A stretch of DNA of 11,530 bases, taken from NCBI GenBank assembly GCA_031287295.1, contig JAITTH010000146.1, positions 1-11,530 of the forward strand, read 5' to 3'. Shown one piece after another: positions 1 to 6,790 of this stretch. The position numbers and the translations under genes are program-made. The stretch comes from Eubacteriales Family XIII. Incertae Sedis bacterium. GTDB lineage: Bacteria > Bacillota > Clostridia > Peptostreptococcales > Anaerovoracaceae. Below the pieces are notes generated by a model. That model saw only the letters and a program-made list of their open reading frames with translations, had not been told where the DNA came from and did no database searches. Numbering within the stretch: position 1 is the stretch's first letter; the number at the start of each line of letters is the position of its first letter.

Positions 1-122
1 ATGAAGATGGTACGGTAACCATTCACATGACCCTGTCTATCTCCAACCTCAACGAAATGGATCGCGTCTTGCGCAATCTGAAACAGGTCGAGAGTGTTCG
101 CGACGCCTACAGGGCAAGCTAA
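1..122 (+). CDS. rel: 3' end of Rel-type (p)ppGpp synthetase/hydrolase (C-terminal ACT domain)
   Basis: Partial gene, cut by the left edge; the frame starts at base 3 and ends with TAA at 120-122. Only about 39 residues are visible, beginning EDGTVTIHMTLSISNLNEMD and ending VESVRDAYRAS. This matches the end of the C-terminal ACT domain of long RSH proteins: a beta strand, an SNLNEMD turn, a helix with the LRNLKQV pattern, and a final strand after a VESVRDAYR segment. In the family, Rel makes and degrades (p)ppGpp, and its C-terminal domains sense uncharged tRNA on the ribosome. The identification rests on this short tail plus position, since rel commonly precedes an MBL hydrolase, hemZ, hisS and aspS in Firmicutes. 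The catalytic domains are outside the window, so whether both activities are intact cannot be judged. Another ACT-domain protein is possible but less likely. Confidence 0.78.
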   Translation, partial: EDGTVTIHMTLSISNLNEMDRVLRNLKQVESVRDAYRAS

Positions 123-159
123 ATAGATTCAACGAGAGTAAATTCAAGGAGAACGGACA

Positions 160-780
160 ATGGTTATAGAAAGAATTTTAGCAGGTATGATCGGCACCAA
201 CTGTTATCTCATCTGGGATGAGAGTACGCTGGAGGCGGCGGTTATCGATCCGGCGCAAGATTTGCCGGAGATTTCAGACACAATTCTTCGGGAGAAATTA
301 ATCCTGAAATACATCCTGCTCACACACGGTCACGGGGATCATATTGGTGGGGTTGAGGCGATTATGGACCAAAATCCCGATACAAAACTCGTTGCGGGGA
401 AGGCGGAATCGACACTGCTTACCGATTCGAGGTTGAACATCTCTCGCGAAATTACAGGCAGATCCATCGTTTTGCATCCGGATATTTTTGTGTCTCAGGG
501 CGATACGCTGTTTCTGGGAGAACAAAAGCTCGAAATTATTGAAACCCCGGGGCACACACCCGGAGGTATTAGTATTTTGGCAGGAGAGGCCTTGTTTTCC
601 GGCGATACGCTTTTCCGTACATCCATCGGTCGTACCGATCTTCCCCTCGGCAGCTACGAAGATCTTATGGATTCCATTCGTGAAAAACTCTACGTTCTAC
701 CCGACGATACGCTGGTCTTTCCCGGACATATGGACGAAACAACCATCGGGTTTGAAAAGAAACACAATCCTTTCGTATGA
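160..780 (+). CDS. MBL-fold metallo-hydrolase, glyoxalase II-like (YqgX/YcbL type)
   Basis: A 206-residue metallo-beta-lactamase-fold hydrolase with a complete zinc site: the HxHxDH motif in THGHGDHIGG (H56, H58, D60, H61), H132 in the GHTPGG motif, D149 in FSGDTLF, and H190 in FPGHMDETTIG. The C-terminal ETTIGFEKKHNPF signature is typical of the short glyoxalase-II-like subgroup that includes B. subtilis YqgX. These proteins lack the long C-terminal glutathione-binding domain of true glyoxalase II. The probable activity is hydrolysis of a thioester or related substrate in the cytoplasm, but the substrate is unknown. The ATG follows an AAGGAGA ribosome binding site at about 147-153. It lies 37 bp after rel, and its stop overlaps the hemZ start by 4 bp (ATGA), so the two are probably translationally coupled. 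Family certain, exact function open. Confidence 0.93.
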   Translation: MVIERILAGMIGTNCYLIWDESTLEAAVIDPAQDLPEISDTILREKLILKYILLTHGHGDHIGGVEAIMDQNPDTKLVAGKAESTLLTDSRLNISREITGRSIVLHPDIFVSQGDTLFLGEQKLEIIETPGHTPGGISILAGEALFSGDTLFRTSIGRTDLPLGSYEDLMDSIREKLYVLPDDTLVFPGHMDETTIGFEKKHNPFV

Positions 781-2138
781 CGCAGACGTTTCGCATCGGA
801 AACATAGAAAATTCAAATGAATACGAGGAACTGATTCGTATGTTCCTTCCCCCTTCGGCTTTCGAAATCTCGAAGGATGGGCTTCCTCTTGCGGCGAGCA
901 AAGACGAAATCAAAAGGGTGCTGTATACAATGCTTTCGGAGGAGACCGGGCACACGCTTGATTGGGGCATTCTTACAGGTGTGAAGCCGTTGAAACTTTA
1001 CGATAAACTCGTACGAGAATATGGAAGCGTAGAAGCTGCGGAACAACGGTTGGCCGACTTTTATTTGCTTTCTCCCGTGAAAATTCACTTGCTGCACGAG
1101 ATATATTCCCGCCAGCAGCAGGTGTTGTCTCTGCCAAGAAAGGGCGATGTCGGTGTCTATTTGGGCATTCCGTTTTGTCCGACACGCTGCGCCTACTGCT
1201 CCTTTACGTCGAACCCCGCATCGCCGCAAGACATCAAGAAATACTTGGAGGCGCTGAACCGTGAAATTTGCTACGTAAGCGAAGAAATGACAAAAACCGG
1301 CATGCAGGCGGAATCGATTTACATAGGTGGTGGCACGCCTACGACGCTTTTGCCGGAGCAGCTTGCCGCATTGCTTTCTCAGTTGAAAAGGTCGCTGCCT
1401 CATCGTGTTGACGCGGAATGGACGGTGGAAGCCGGGAGACCGGATACCTTAACGGTCGAGATGGCGCAGGTGCTTGCGGAGGCGAAAGTCCGGCGCATCA
1501 GCATCAATCCTCAAACCATGAATCCTCTTACGTTAGAACGCATCGGACGTGCGCACGATGTCGCGTCGGTCTACGAGGCGTACCAAACCGCTCGCAAGGT
1601 TGGAATTCCCATCATCAATACCGATCTCATCGCAGGACTGCCGGGTGAAACGGCTGCGGATTTTACGGCAACACTGGATGCAATCTACGCGCTTTCGCCG
1701 GAGAACATCACCGTGCATACCTTGTCGGTAAAAAAAGGTTCAAGACTGCGCGATGAAAATGCGGAACTCTGTTATAATGAGGATGGACGTGCCGCAAATA
1801 TGCTGTGCGGTTTAACGGAACGTATGAAAGAAAACGGGTATTCTCCGTATTACATATATCGTCAAAAGCAGATGCTCGACAATCTTGAGAATTGTGGGTA
1901 TACAAAGCCGGGTTCTGCGTGCGTATACAACATACGCATCATGGAAGAACGGCAAACCATCGTTGCCATGGGCGCCGGCGGGAGCAGTAAAGTGTATTTC
2001 CCCTCGGAAGACCGCATAGAGCGCGTGTTTAATGTGTCCAATTGGGAAATCTATTGCGATCGGATCGAGGAAATGCTCGCAAGGAAATCGCACGGACTGT
2101 TTATGCCGTTATCGTTTCATTCTGAAATATCGCAGTAA
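777..2138 (+). CDS. hemZ: Radical-SAM coproporphyrinogen dehydrogenase family protein HemZ
   Basis: A 453-residue HemN/HemZ-family radical SAM protein. The [4Fe-4S] cluster motif CPTRCAYC provides C134, C138 and C141; the SAM-contacting glycine motif GGGTPTT follows at 184-190. Family-typical stretches include LTGVKPLKL near residue 67 and the C-terminal YYIYRQKQM, LENCGYTKPG and AMGAGGSSKVYF blocks. The roughly 125-residue N-terminal region before the radical SAM core distinguishes HemZ from classical HemN. The name implies oxygen-independent conversion of coproporphyrinogen III to protoporphyrinogen IX. That function is less secure than the family, because HemN-like proteins also include heme chaperones and because Gram-positives are known to use a coproporphyrin-dependent route. 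There is no clear Shine-Dalgarno site, so translation probably depends on the 4-bp ATGA overlap with the preceding hydrolase gene. A 55-bp gap separates it from hisS. Confidence 0.9.
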   Translation: MTQTFRIGNIENSNEYEELIRMFLPPSAFEISKDGLPLAASKDEIKRVLYTMLSEETGHTLDWGILTGVKPLKLYDKLVREYGSVEAAEQRLADFYLLSPVKIHLLHEIYSRQQQVLSLPRKGDVGVYLGIPFCPTRCAYCSFTSNPASPQDIKKYLEALNREICYVSEEMTKTGMQAESIYIGGGTPTTLLPEQLAALLSQLKRSLPHRVDAEWTVEAGRPDTLTVEMAQVLAEAKVRRISINPQTMNPLTLERIGRAHDVASVYEAYQTARKVGIPIINTDLIAGLPGETAADFTATLDAIYALSPENITVHTLSVKKGSRLRDENAELCYNEDGRAANMLCGLTERMKENGYSPYYIYRQKQMLDNLENCGYTKPGSACVYNIRIMEERQTIVAMGAGGSSKVYFPSEDRIERVFNVSNWEIYCDRIEEMLARKSHGLFMPLSFHSEISQ

Positions 2139-2161
2139 ATTGGCGAGGAAGTTATAGAAGC

Positions 2162-2188
2162 GTGGGGAGACGCATCCCTACATGAGGT
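2162..2188 (+). promoter_or_regulatory. Small hairpin abutting the hisS ribosome binding site
   Basis: In the 55-bp hemZ-hisS gap, bases 2162-2168 (GTGGGGA) can pair with 2175-2181 (TCCCTAC) around a 6-base loop, giving seven pairs of which one is G-U. The hairpin ends two bases before the GAGGT ribosome binding site at 2184-2188, which precedes the hisS ATG at 2194 with five bases of spacing. It could stabilise an mRNA end or modulate hisS initiation. The gap is far too short for a T-box leader, and no T-box sequence is seen. A regulatory role is inference only; a hairpin of this size could occur by chance. Confidence 0.35.
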
Positions 2189-2193
2189 AAGTT

Positions 2194-3468
2194 ATGTTGA
2201 CACAGGCGCCAAAGGGTACCAAAGATACTTTGCCGATGAACATCGAAAAGTGGCAAAGTGTAGAAAAAAAGTTTCATGAAGTATGCCGTGCCTTTGGATT
2301 TTCCGAAATTCGAACACCGATGATTGAGCACACGGAGCTCTTTGCCCGTGGTGTGGGCGATACATCGGACATTGTTCAGAAACAGATGTACACCTTCGAA
2401 GATTACGGCGGTAGAAGCATTACGCTCAGACCGGAAGGAACCGCCGGCGTTGCCCGCGCATTCATTGAAAACAAACTTTACGCAGACGTTTTGCCCGCAA
2501 AGCTCTGGTACGAAGTCTCCTGTTTCCGTTATGAAAAGCCGCAGTCGGGCAGATTGCGCGAATTTCACCAATTCGGCATTGAGTGTTTTGGCGCTACGGA
2601 CATGGTTGCCGATGCAGAAGTGATTGCGCTTGCCGATACCTTTTTGAAATCGCTCAGCACGCCCAGTCTTGAGCTTCACATCAACAGCATCGGATGTCCG
2701 ACGTGTCGCCCCATCTACAAAGAAGCGTTAAAGGCATTTTTGAAGCCCAAATACGATGCGCTTTGCGATACCTGTAAGTCAAGGTACGAGACAAATCCGT
2801 TGCGCATTCTCGACTGTAAATCTCCGGTTTGTCAGGAGCTTACGCAAGGTGCGCCGCATATGCTCGACTACCTCTGCGATGAATGTGCAGATGCCTTCGA
2901 TTCCCTCCAAAAAAATCTGGAAGCATATGGCGTGGCATACAAGGTCGATCCGGGCATCGTTCGCGGGTTGGATTACTACACCAAGACGGCGTTTGAATTC
3001 GTGACGAATGCCATTGGTGCGCAAGGAACCGTTTGTGGTGGAGGTCGATACGACAATCTGATCGAAGAGCTCGGCGGACCTGCCGTTCCCGGTGTTGGAT
3101 TCGGGCTTGGCATTGAGCGTTTGCTCTTGCTGCTCGAAACCGTCGGTGCAGACGCGGAACGAACACACGATACGGATGTGCTTTTTGTCGTCATGGGCGA
3201 GGCGGCAAAACGAAAGGCACTCTCCTTGCTTCCGCTGCTGCGGGCAGAGGGACTTTCCGCAGAGACGGACATTGTGGGCAGAAGCCTGAAAAATCAGTTC
3301 AAACACGCCGATCGCATTGGGGCAAAATATGCGGCGGTCATCGGAGACGAAGAGCTTACATCCGAAACCATTACGCTGAAAGACCTCATCACCGGGGAGC
3401 AGACCAAAACGGCAATGGATGGATTTGCGAAGTATATTCAAAGGAAGGTAACAGGACAGGAAGTATGA
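2194..3468 (+). CDS. hisS: Histidyl-tRNA synthetase
   Basis: A 424-residue class II aminoacyl-tRNA synthetase of normal bacterial HisRS length; it charges tRNA(His) in the cytoplasm. It begins with the family-typical APKGTKD segment at residues 5-11. Motif 1 lies around FSEIRTPMIEHTELF (36-50), motif 2 around WYEVSCFRYEKPQSGRLREF (105-124), and motif 3 is GFGLGIERLLLLLE (302-315). The two histidine-specific signatures are present: RGLDYYTKTAFEF (257-269) and GGGRYDNL (282-289). The C-terminal anticodon-binding domain spans about 325-424. The insertion region carries Cys pairs (CPTC at 168-171, CDTC at 191-194, CDEC at 228-231), a pattern seen in many Firmicutes HisRS. The ATG has a GAGGT ribosome binding site five bases upstream. 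The stop overlaps the aspS start by 4 bp, as is common for the hisS-aspS pair. Confidence 0.98.
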   Translation: MLTQAPKGTKDTLPMNIEKWQSVEKKFHEVCRAFGFSEIRTPMIEHTELFARGVGDTSDIVQKQMYTFEDYGGRSITLRPEGTAGVARAFIENKLYADVLPAKLWYEVSCFRYEKPQSGRLREFHQFGIECFGATDMVADAEVIALADTFLKSLSTPSLELHINSIGCPTCRPIYKEALKAFLKPKYDALCDTCKSRYETNPLRILDCKSPVCQELTQGAPHMLDYLCDECADAFDSLQKNLEAYGVAYKVDPGIVRGLDYYTKTAFEFVTNAIGAQGTVCGGGRYDNLIEELGGPAVPGVGFGLGIERLLLLLETVGADAERTHDTDVLFVVMGEAAKRKALSLLPLLRAEGLSAETDIVGRSLKNQFKHADRIGAKYAAVIGDEELTSETITLKDLITGEQTKTAMDGFAKYIQRKVTGQEV

Positions 3469-5234
3469 CGGAAGTTTTTAGACGGACCCATATGTGCGGA
3501 CAGCTTGCTTTGTCCGATGCAGGGAAAAAGGTTGTTCTCAATGGATGGGTGCAAAAAAGCCGTCGCCTCGGCGGATTGATTTTTACGGATTTACGCGATA
3601 AGACGGGCATGGTACAGATTGTTTTCGATGAGAGCATACCGGAAGATGTCTTTGCGCTGGCGGAAAGCTTGCGCAGCGAATATGTCGTAGGTGTGAAGGG
3701 TCTGGTTCGTGAGCGTGAAGCGAAGAATGCAGAACTCGCGACCGGAGAAATCGAAGTGCTTGCCGATTCACTCGTGCTGTATTCCGTTGCGGAGACCCCG
3801 CCGATTTACGTGAAAGACGACGACAATGTGAGTGAGGACCTTCGGTTAAAATATCGGTATATCGACCTGCGGAAAAACCGTATGCAGCGAAATCTTACGT
3901 TTCGTCATCAGATTTGCAAAGTGACGCGCGATTATTTTTCTGAAACGGGCTTCACCGAAATTGAGACGCCGGTTCTCGTAAAGCCGACACCGGAAGGCGC
4001 GAGAGATTATCTCGTTCCCAGTCGTGTGCATCCGGGCGATTTTTATGCGCTTCCCCAGTCGCCACAGCTCTACAAACAGTTGCTCATGGCGGGCGGTTCT
4101 GATCGCTACTTCCAAATTGCCAAGTGTTTTCGCGACGAAGATCTGCGTGCGGACAGACAGCCGGAATTTACACAGATCGACCTCGAAATGTCGTTCATTA
4201 CCCCGGACGAAGTTCTTGAAATACAGGAAGGATTCCTGAAACGTCTGATGAAAGAGGTTATGCAACTCGATATCGAAACGCCGTTCCCGCGTATGTGCTA
4301 CAAGGAAGCGATGGGGCGGTTTGGTTCGGATAAGCCGGACACGCGTTTTGGCTACGAACTCGTCGATATCAGTGCACTTGCAAAGGACAGCGGATTTTCC
4401 GTGTTTGCCAATGCGATTGCGCAGGGTGGCAGTGTTCGTGGCATCTGCATCGAAGGTGGTGCGGAGCGTTTCAGCCGAAAAGAAGTGGATAAGCTTGTTG
4501 ACTTCGTGAAAATCTATGGCGCAAAAGGGCTCGCATGGCTGAAGGTTTCTGCGGAAGGGCTACAGTCGTCCTTCTCGAAATTTTTATCCGAAAAGGAGCA
4601 GCGTGATTTGCTTCAAGCATTCTCCGCAAAAGTGGGCGATCTTCTGTTGATTGTGGCAGATAAAGATAAGATTGTGTTCGATGCGCTCGGCGCATTGCGC
4701 ATCCATATTGCGGATCGTTTTGCGCTACGTCATCCGAAAAAATATAATTTCCTGTGGGTCGTCGATTTCCCGTTGCTTGAAAAAGAGGAAGAAACCGGTC
4801 GATACAAAGCGATGCATCACCCGTTTACTTCGCCCCATCCGAACGACCTGGATAAGCTTGAAACCGCGCCCGGAGACGTACGTGCCTTGGCGTACGACAT
4901 CGTCTTAAACGGAACGGAACTCGGTGGTGGCAGCATAAGAATTCACGATAGAGACCTGCAAAATCGTATGTTTACGATTCTCGGTTTGTCGGCGGAGGAG
5001 ATCGAAAACAAGTTTGGATTTCTTTTGGAAGCCTTCCGCTATGGTGTGCCGCCGCATGGCGGTTTGGCGTATGGGCTCGACCGTCTCGTTATGTTGCTGC
5101 TTGGAGAAGACAGCATTCGTGAAACCATGGCCTTCCCCAAAAATCAGGCAGCGGAGGACCCGGTGAGTGCCGCTCCCGGTGCCGTGGATGAAGAACAGAT
5201 GTTCGAACTGGGGATTCAATTATTGGACTTTTGA
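3465..5234 (+). CDS. aspS: Aspartyl-tRNA synthetase, bacterial type
   Basis: A 589-residue bacterial-type AspRS that charges tRNA(Asp). In order: an N-terminal OB-fold anticodon-binding domain (about 1-110, with NGWVQKSRRLGGLIFTDLRD from 26); the first half of the class II catalytic core with the flipping-loop/PQSPQLYKQLLM region (197-208); motif 2 FRDEDLRADRQPEF (222-235) followed by TQIDLEMSF; a bacterial GAD-type insertion (about 290-425); and motif 3 GLAYGLDRLVMLLL (533-546), followed by the IRETMAFPKN signature. The length matches full bacterial AspRS rather than the shorter archaeal type. L35 and K87 sit where discriminating enzymes such as E. coli AspRS have Leu30 and Lys81. That suggests strict tRNA(Asp) specificity, but it is a by-eye alignment. 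The start overlaps the end of hisS by 4 bp, with AGGA sequences at 3453-3461. The nadD start follows one base after the stop. Confidence 0.98.
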   Translation: MTEVFRRTHMCGQLALSDAGKKVVLNGWVQKSRRLGGLIFTDLRDKTGMVQIVFDESIPEDVFALAESLRSEYVVGVKGLVREREAKNAELATGEIEVLADSLVLYSVAETPPIYVKDDDNVSEDLRLKYRYIDLRKNRMQRNLTFRHQICKVTRDYFSETGFTEIETPVLVKPTPEGARDYLVPSRVHPGDFYALPQSPQLYKQLLMAGGSDRYFQIAKCFRDEDLRADRQPEFTQIDLEMSFITPDEVLEIQEGFLKRLMKEVMQLDIETPFPRMCYKEAMGRFGSDKPDTRFGYELVDISALAKDSGFSVFANAIAQGGSVRGICIEGGAERFSRKEVDKLVDFVKIYGAKGLAWLKVSAEGLQSSFSKFLSEKEQRDLLQAFSAKVGDLLLIVADKDKIVFDALGALRIHIADRFALRHPKKYNFLWVVDFPLLEKEEETGRYKAMHHPFTSPHPNDLDKLETAPGDVRALAYDIVLNGTELGGGSIRIHDRDLQNRMFTILGLSAEEIENKFGFLLEAFRYGVPPHGGLAYGLDRLVMLLLGEDSIRETMAFPKNQAAEDPVSAAPGAVDEEQMFELGIQLLDF

Positions 5235-5235
5235 T

Positions 5236-5841
5236 ATGAAAAGAATCGGCGTATTTGGCGGAACTTTCAATCCGGTGCATAACGGACATCTCATTTTTGC
5301 CGAGCAGGCGCGTGAAGAGGCATCGCTCGACCAAGTGCTTTTTATGCCAACCTACATTCAGCCCTTCAAACAGGAGGAAGCGGTGAGCAGTCCGGAAGCT
5401 CGACTTGCGATGCTGAAGCGTGCAACATCCGGCAATCGTCTCTTCGATGTGACGACAGTAGAAATAGAATCAAAGGCGATCTCCTATACGATTCTTTCGC
5501 TGGAAAAGCTTGCGGAAACATACAGATCGCTCGGTGAGATTTGTTTTTTGATCGGTGCCGACATGTTTGCCAACATTGAAAAGTGGTACCGTGTGCGAGA
5601 ACTGCTTGTCAGGTTCGAAGTGATCGTAGGTTTTCGTCCGGGTGCCCGTGAAGATGCTTTGAGAAGCCAAGTTGCTCAAATTGCGGAAGCATACAATGCG
5701 CGCATTACATTGGTTCAGAATCGTGAATTCGGCGTATCATCGTCGGAGATTCGTGATCGCGTGAAGCAAGGATTGAGCATACGTTACCTTGTGCCGGATT
5801 CGGTAAGAGAATACATTGATGAAGCCGCTTTATTTATTTGA
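5236..5841 (+). CDS. nadD: Nicotinate-nucleotide adenylyltransferase
   Basis: A 201-residue NadD that transfers AMP from ATP to nicotinate mononucleotide, making deamido-NAD in NAD biosynthesis. The nucleotidyltransferase signature GGTFNPVHNGH is at residues 8-18, with the catalytic HxGH-type histidines H15 and H18. The C-terminal ATP-binding motif is SSSEIRDRVKQG (168-179), and FLIGADMFANIEKW (104-117) is the conserved family block. I chose the ATG at 5236. An upstream in-frame extension to 5167 lies inside aspS and would put 23 unrelated residues before the MKRIGVFGGTFNP start. There is no clear ribosome binding site, so initiation probably depends on termination of aspS one base upstream. 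The usual PPHK substrate loop reads QPFK here (42-45). The 3' end overlaps yqeK by about 23 bp. Confidence 0.96.
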   Translation: MKRIGVFGGTFNPVHNGHLIFAEQAREEASLDQVLFMPTYIQPFKQEEAVSSPEARLAMLKRATSGNRLFDVTTVEIESKAISYTILSLEKLAETYRSLGEICFLIGADMFANIEKWYRVRELLVRFEVIVGFRPGAREDALRSQVAQIAEAYNARITLVQNREFGVSSSEIRDRVKQGLSIRYLVPDSVREYIDEAALFI

Positions 5842-6367
5842 CATTGATCCGGATGTGTTAGACGCCGAACTGAGAAGGCGATTCAGCCCGAGTCGATATG
5901 AACATACGCAGGGCACGCTCGATCTTGCTTTTGAACTGGGCGATCGATTTGGAGAAGACCCTGACAAGATTACGTTGGCGGCACTGTTCCACGATTTCTG
6001 CAAAGACGAAGATGGCAATGTGGAAAACAATCTGTTGCATGGCGGATTGGCGGCGGATATCATGGAACGGGAGTACGGCATTGCAGACGAGGATATTTTG
6101 AATGCCGTGCGCTATCACACAACCGGAAGACGGGGCATGAGCAGGCTTGAACTCATTATCTTTCTCGCCGATACGCTCGAACCGGGCAGAACCTACAGTG
6201 ACGTAGGGCGACTGCGTGAGATTGCGCTGAAAGATTTATATGCTGCGGCATTTGAGACATTGCGTTCTTTGGGGCTTTATCTGGAACGAAGTGGCTTTGA
6301 AATTTCGCCGGACAATGCAGAAGCATTGGAATGGCTTGGGAATAGAATGACGTGCGACTTTGAATAG
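5819..6367 (+). CDS. yqeK: HD-domain protein YqeK, probable symmetrical Ap4A hydrolase
   Basis: A 182-residue HD-superfamily metal-dependent phosphohydrolase of the YqeK family. The metal ligands are in place: H29 in RYEHTQG, H58-D59 in LFHDFCK, H74 in the LLHGGLAA segment, H100 in VRYHTTG, and D118 in FLADTLEPGRTY. YqeK proteins from Firmicutes hydrolyse diadenosine tetraphosphate symmetrically to two ADP. Ap4A is a by-product of aminoacyl-tRNA synthetases, which fits the neighbourhood. I prefer the ATG at 5819, overlapping nadD by 23 bp. A TTG one codon upstream is also in frame, and a GTG at 5855 would give a shorter protein closer to the usual family start but without a ribosome binding site. 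The nadD-yqeK-rsfS order is the standard Firmicutes arrangement, though no LCP/LytR-type gene lies between yqeK and rsfS here. Confidence 0.93.
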   Translation: MKPLYLFDIDPDVLDAELRRRFSPSRYEHTQGTLDLAFELGDRFGEDPDKITLAALFHDFCKDEDGNVENNLLHGGLAADIMEREYGIADEDILNAVRYHTTGRRGMSRLELIIFLADTLEPGRTYSDVGRLREIALKDLYAAAFETLRSLGLYLERSGFEISPDNAEALEWLGNRMTCDFE

Positions 6368-6415
6368 ACCGTGCGCTTCGATTAAAAAAAGATAAAAACG
6401 ATAGAGGAGAACAGA

Positions 6416-6766
6416 ATGCAGGAAACACTCACATCCGCAAAAGCAATTGCCAACAGCATCGCCGACAAAAAAGGACGCGATATCGTTATGATCGACATCC
6501 GCGAAAAATCTTCTTTTGCAGATTATTTTGTAAACGCAACCGCTACGAACATACGTATGCTCGATACGTTGCAGAACGAGATCGAAAAAACAGGGAAAGA
6601 GAACGGTGTCGAATTGCGACATGCGGAAGGAAAGGCTGCTTCCGGATGGATATTACTCGACTTTGGAGACATCATTGTCAACCTCTTTTTAGAAGAGCAG
6701 CGCAGTACATACAACATTGAAAAAATTTGGAGCGATGGCGCGTTCATCGAATTCCTTTCAGAATAA
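6416..6766 (+). CDS. rsfS: Ribosomal silencing factor RsfS (YbeB/Iojap family)
   Basis: A 116-residue protein of the RsfS/YbeB/Iojap family, normal in length. The recognisable blocks are SSFADYFVNATATNIRMLDT (residues 32-51), the HAEGKAASGWILLDFGDIIV region (around 69-89), and the C-terminal RSTYNIEKIWSDG segment. RsfS binds ribosomal protein uL14 on the large subunit and blocks subunit joining, lowering translation in starvation or stationary phase. The ATG has a strong GAGGAG ribosome binding site at 6404-6409, six bases upstream. The 48-bp gap after yqeK is A-rich and holds no evident promoter or terminator. The gene ends 24 bp before leuS. Having its own strong ribosome binding site, unlike nadD and yqeK, suggests translation independent of the upstream gene. 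Confidence 0.96.
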   Translation: MQETLTSAKAIANSIADKKGRDIVMIDIREKSSFADYFVNATATNIRMLDTLQNEIEKTGKENGVELRHAEGKAASGWILLDFGDIIVNLFLEEQRSTYNIEKIWSDGAFIEFLSE

Positions 6767-6790
6767 GGATCAGTTCCGAAGGAGGAAAAA

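Noticed and set aside
813..1403. A 196-residue minus-strand open frame opposite hemZ
   Set aside because: It is antisense to the radical SAM gene, is rich in Arg and Cys in the manner of shadow frames, and has no recognisable family.
2139..2193. A T-box or other amino-acid-sensing leader before hisS
   Set aside because: The gap is 55 bp, with no T-box sequence, specifier stem or terminator; only one small hairpin fits.
2779..3441. A 220-residue minus-strand open frame opposite hisS
   Set aside because: It lies wholly inside the well-supported hisS gene, and its sequence looks like a reverse-frame shadow with no domain.
5167..5235. Upstream extension of nadD by 23 codons
   Set aside because: It lies inside the conserved 3' end of aspS, and NadD proteins start directly at the MKRIGVFGGTFNP strand.
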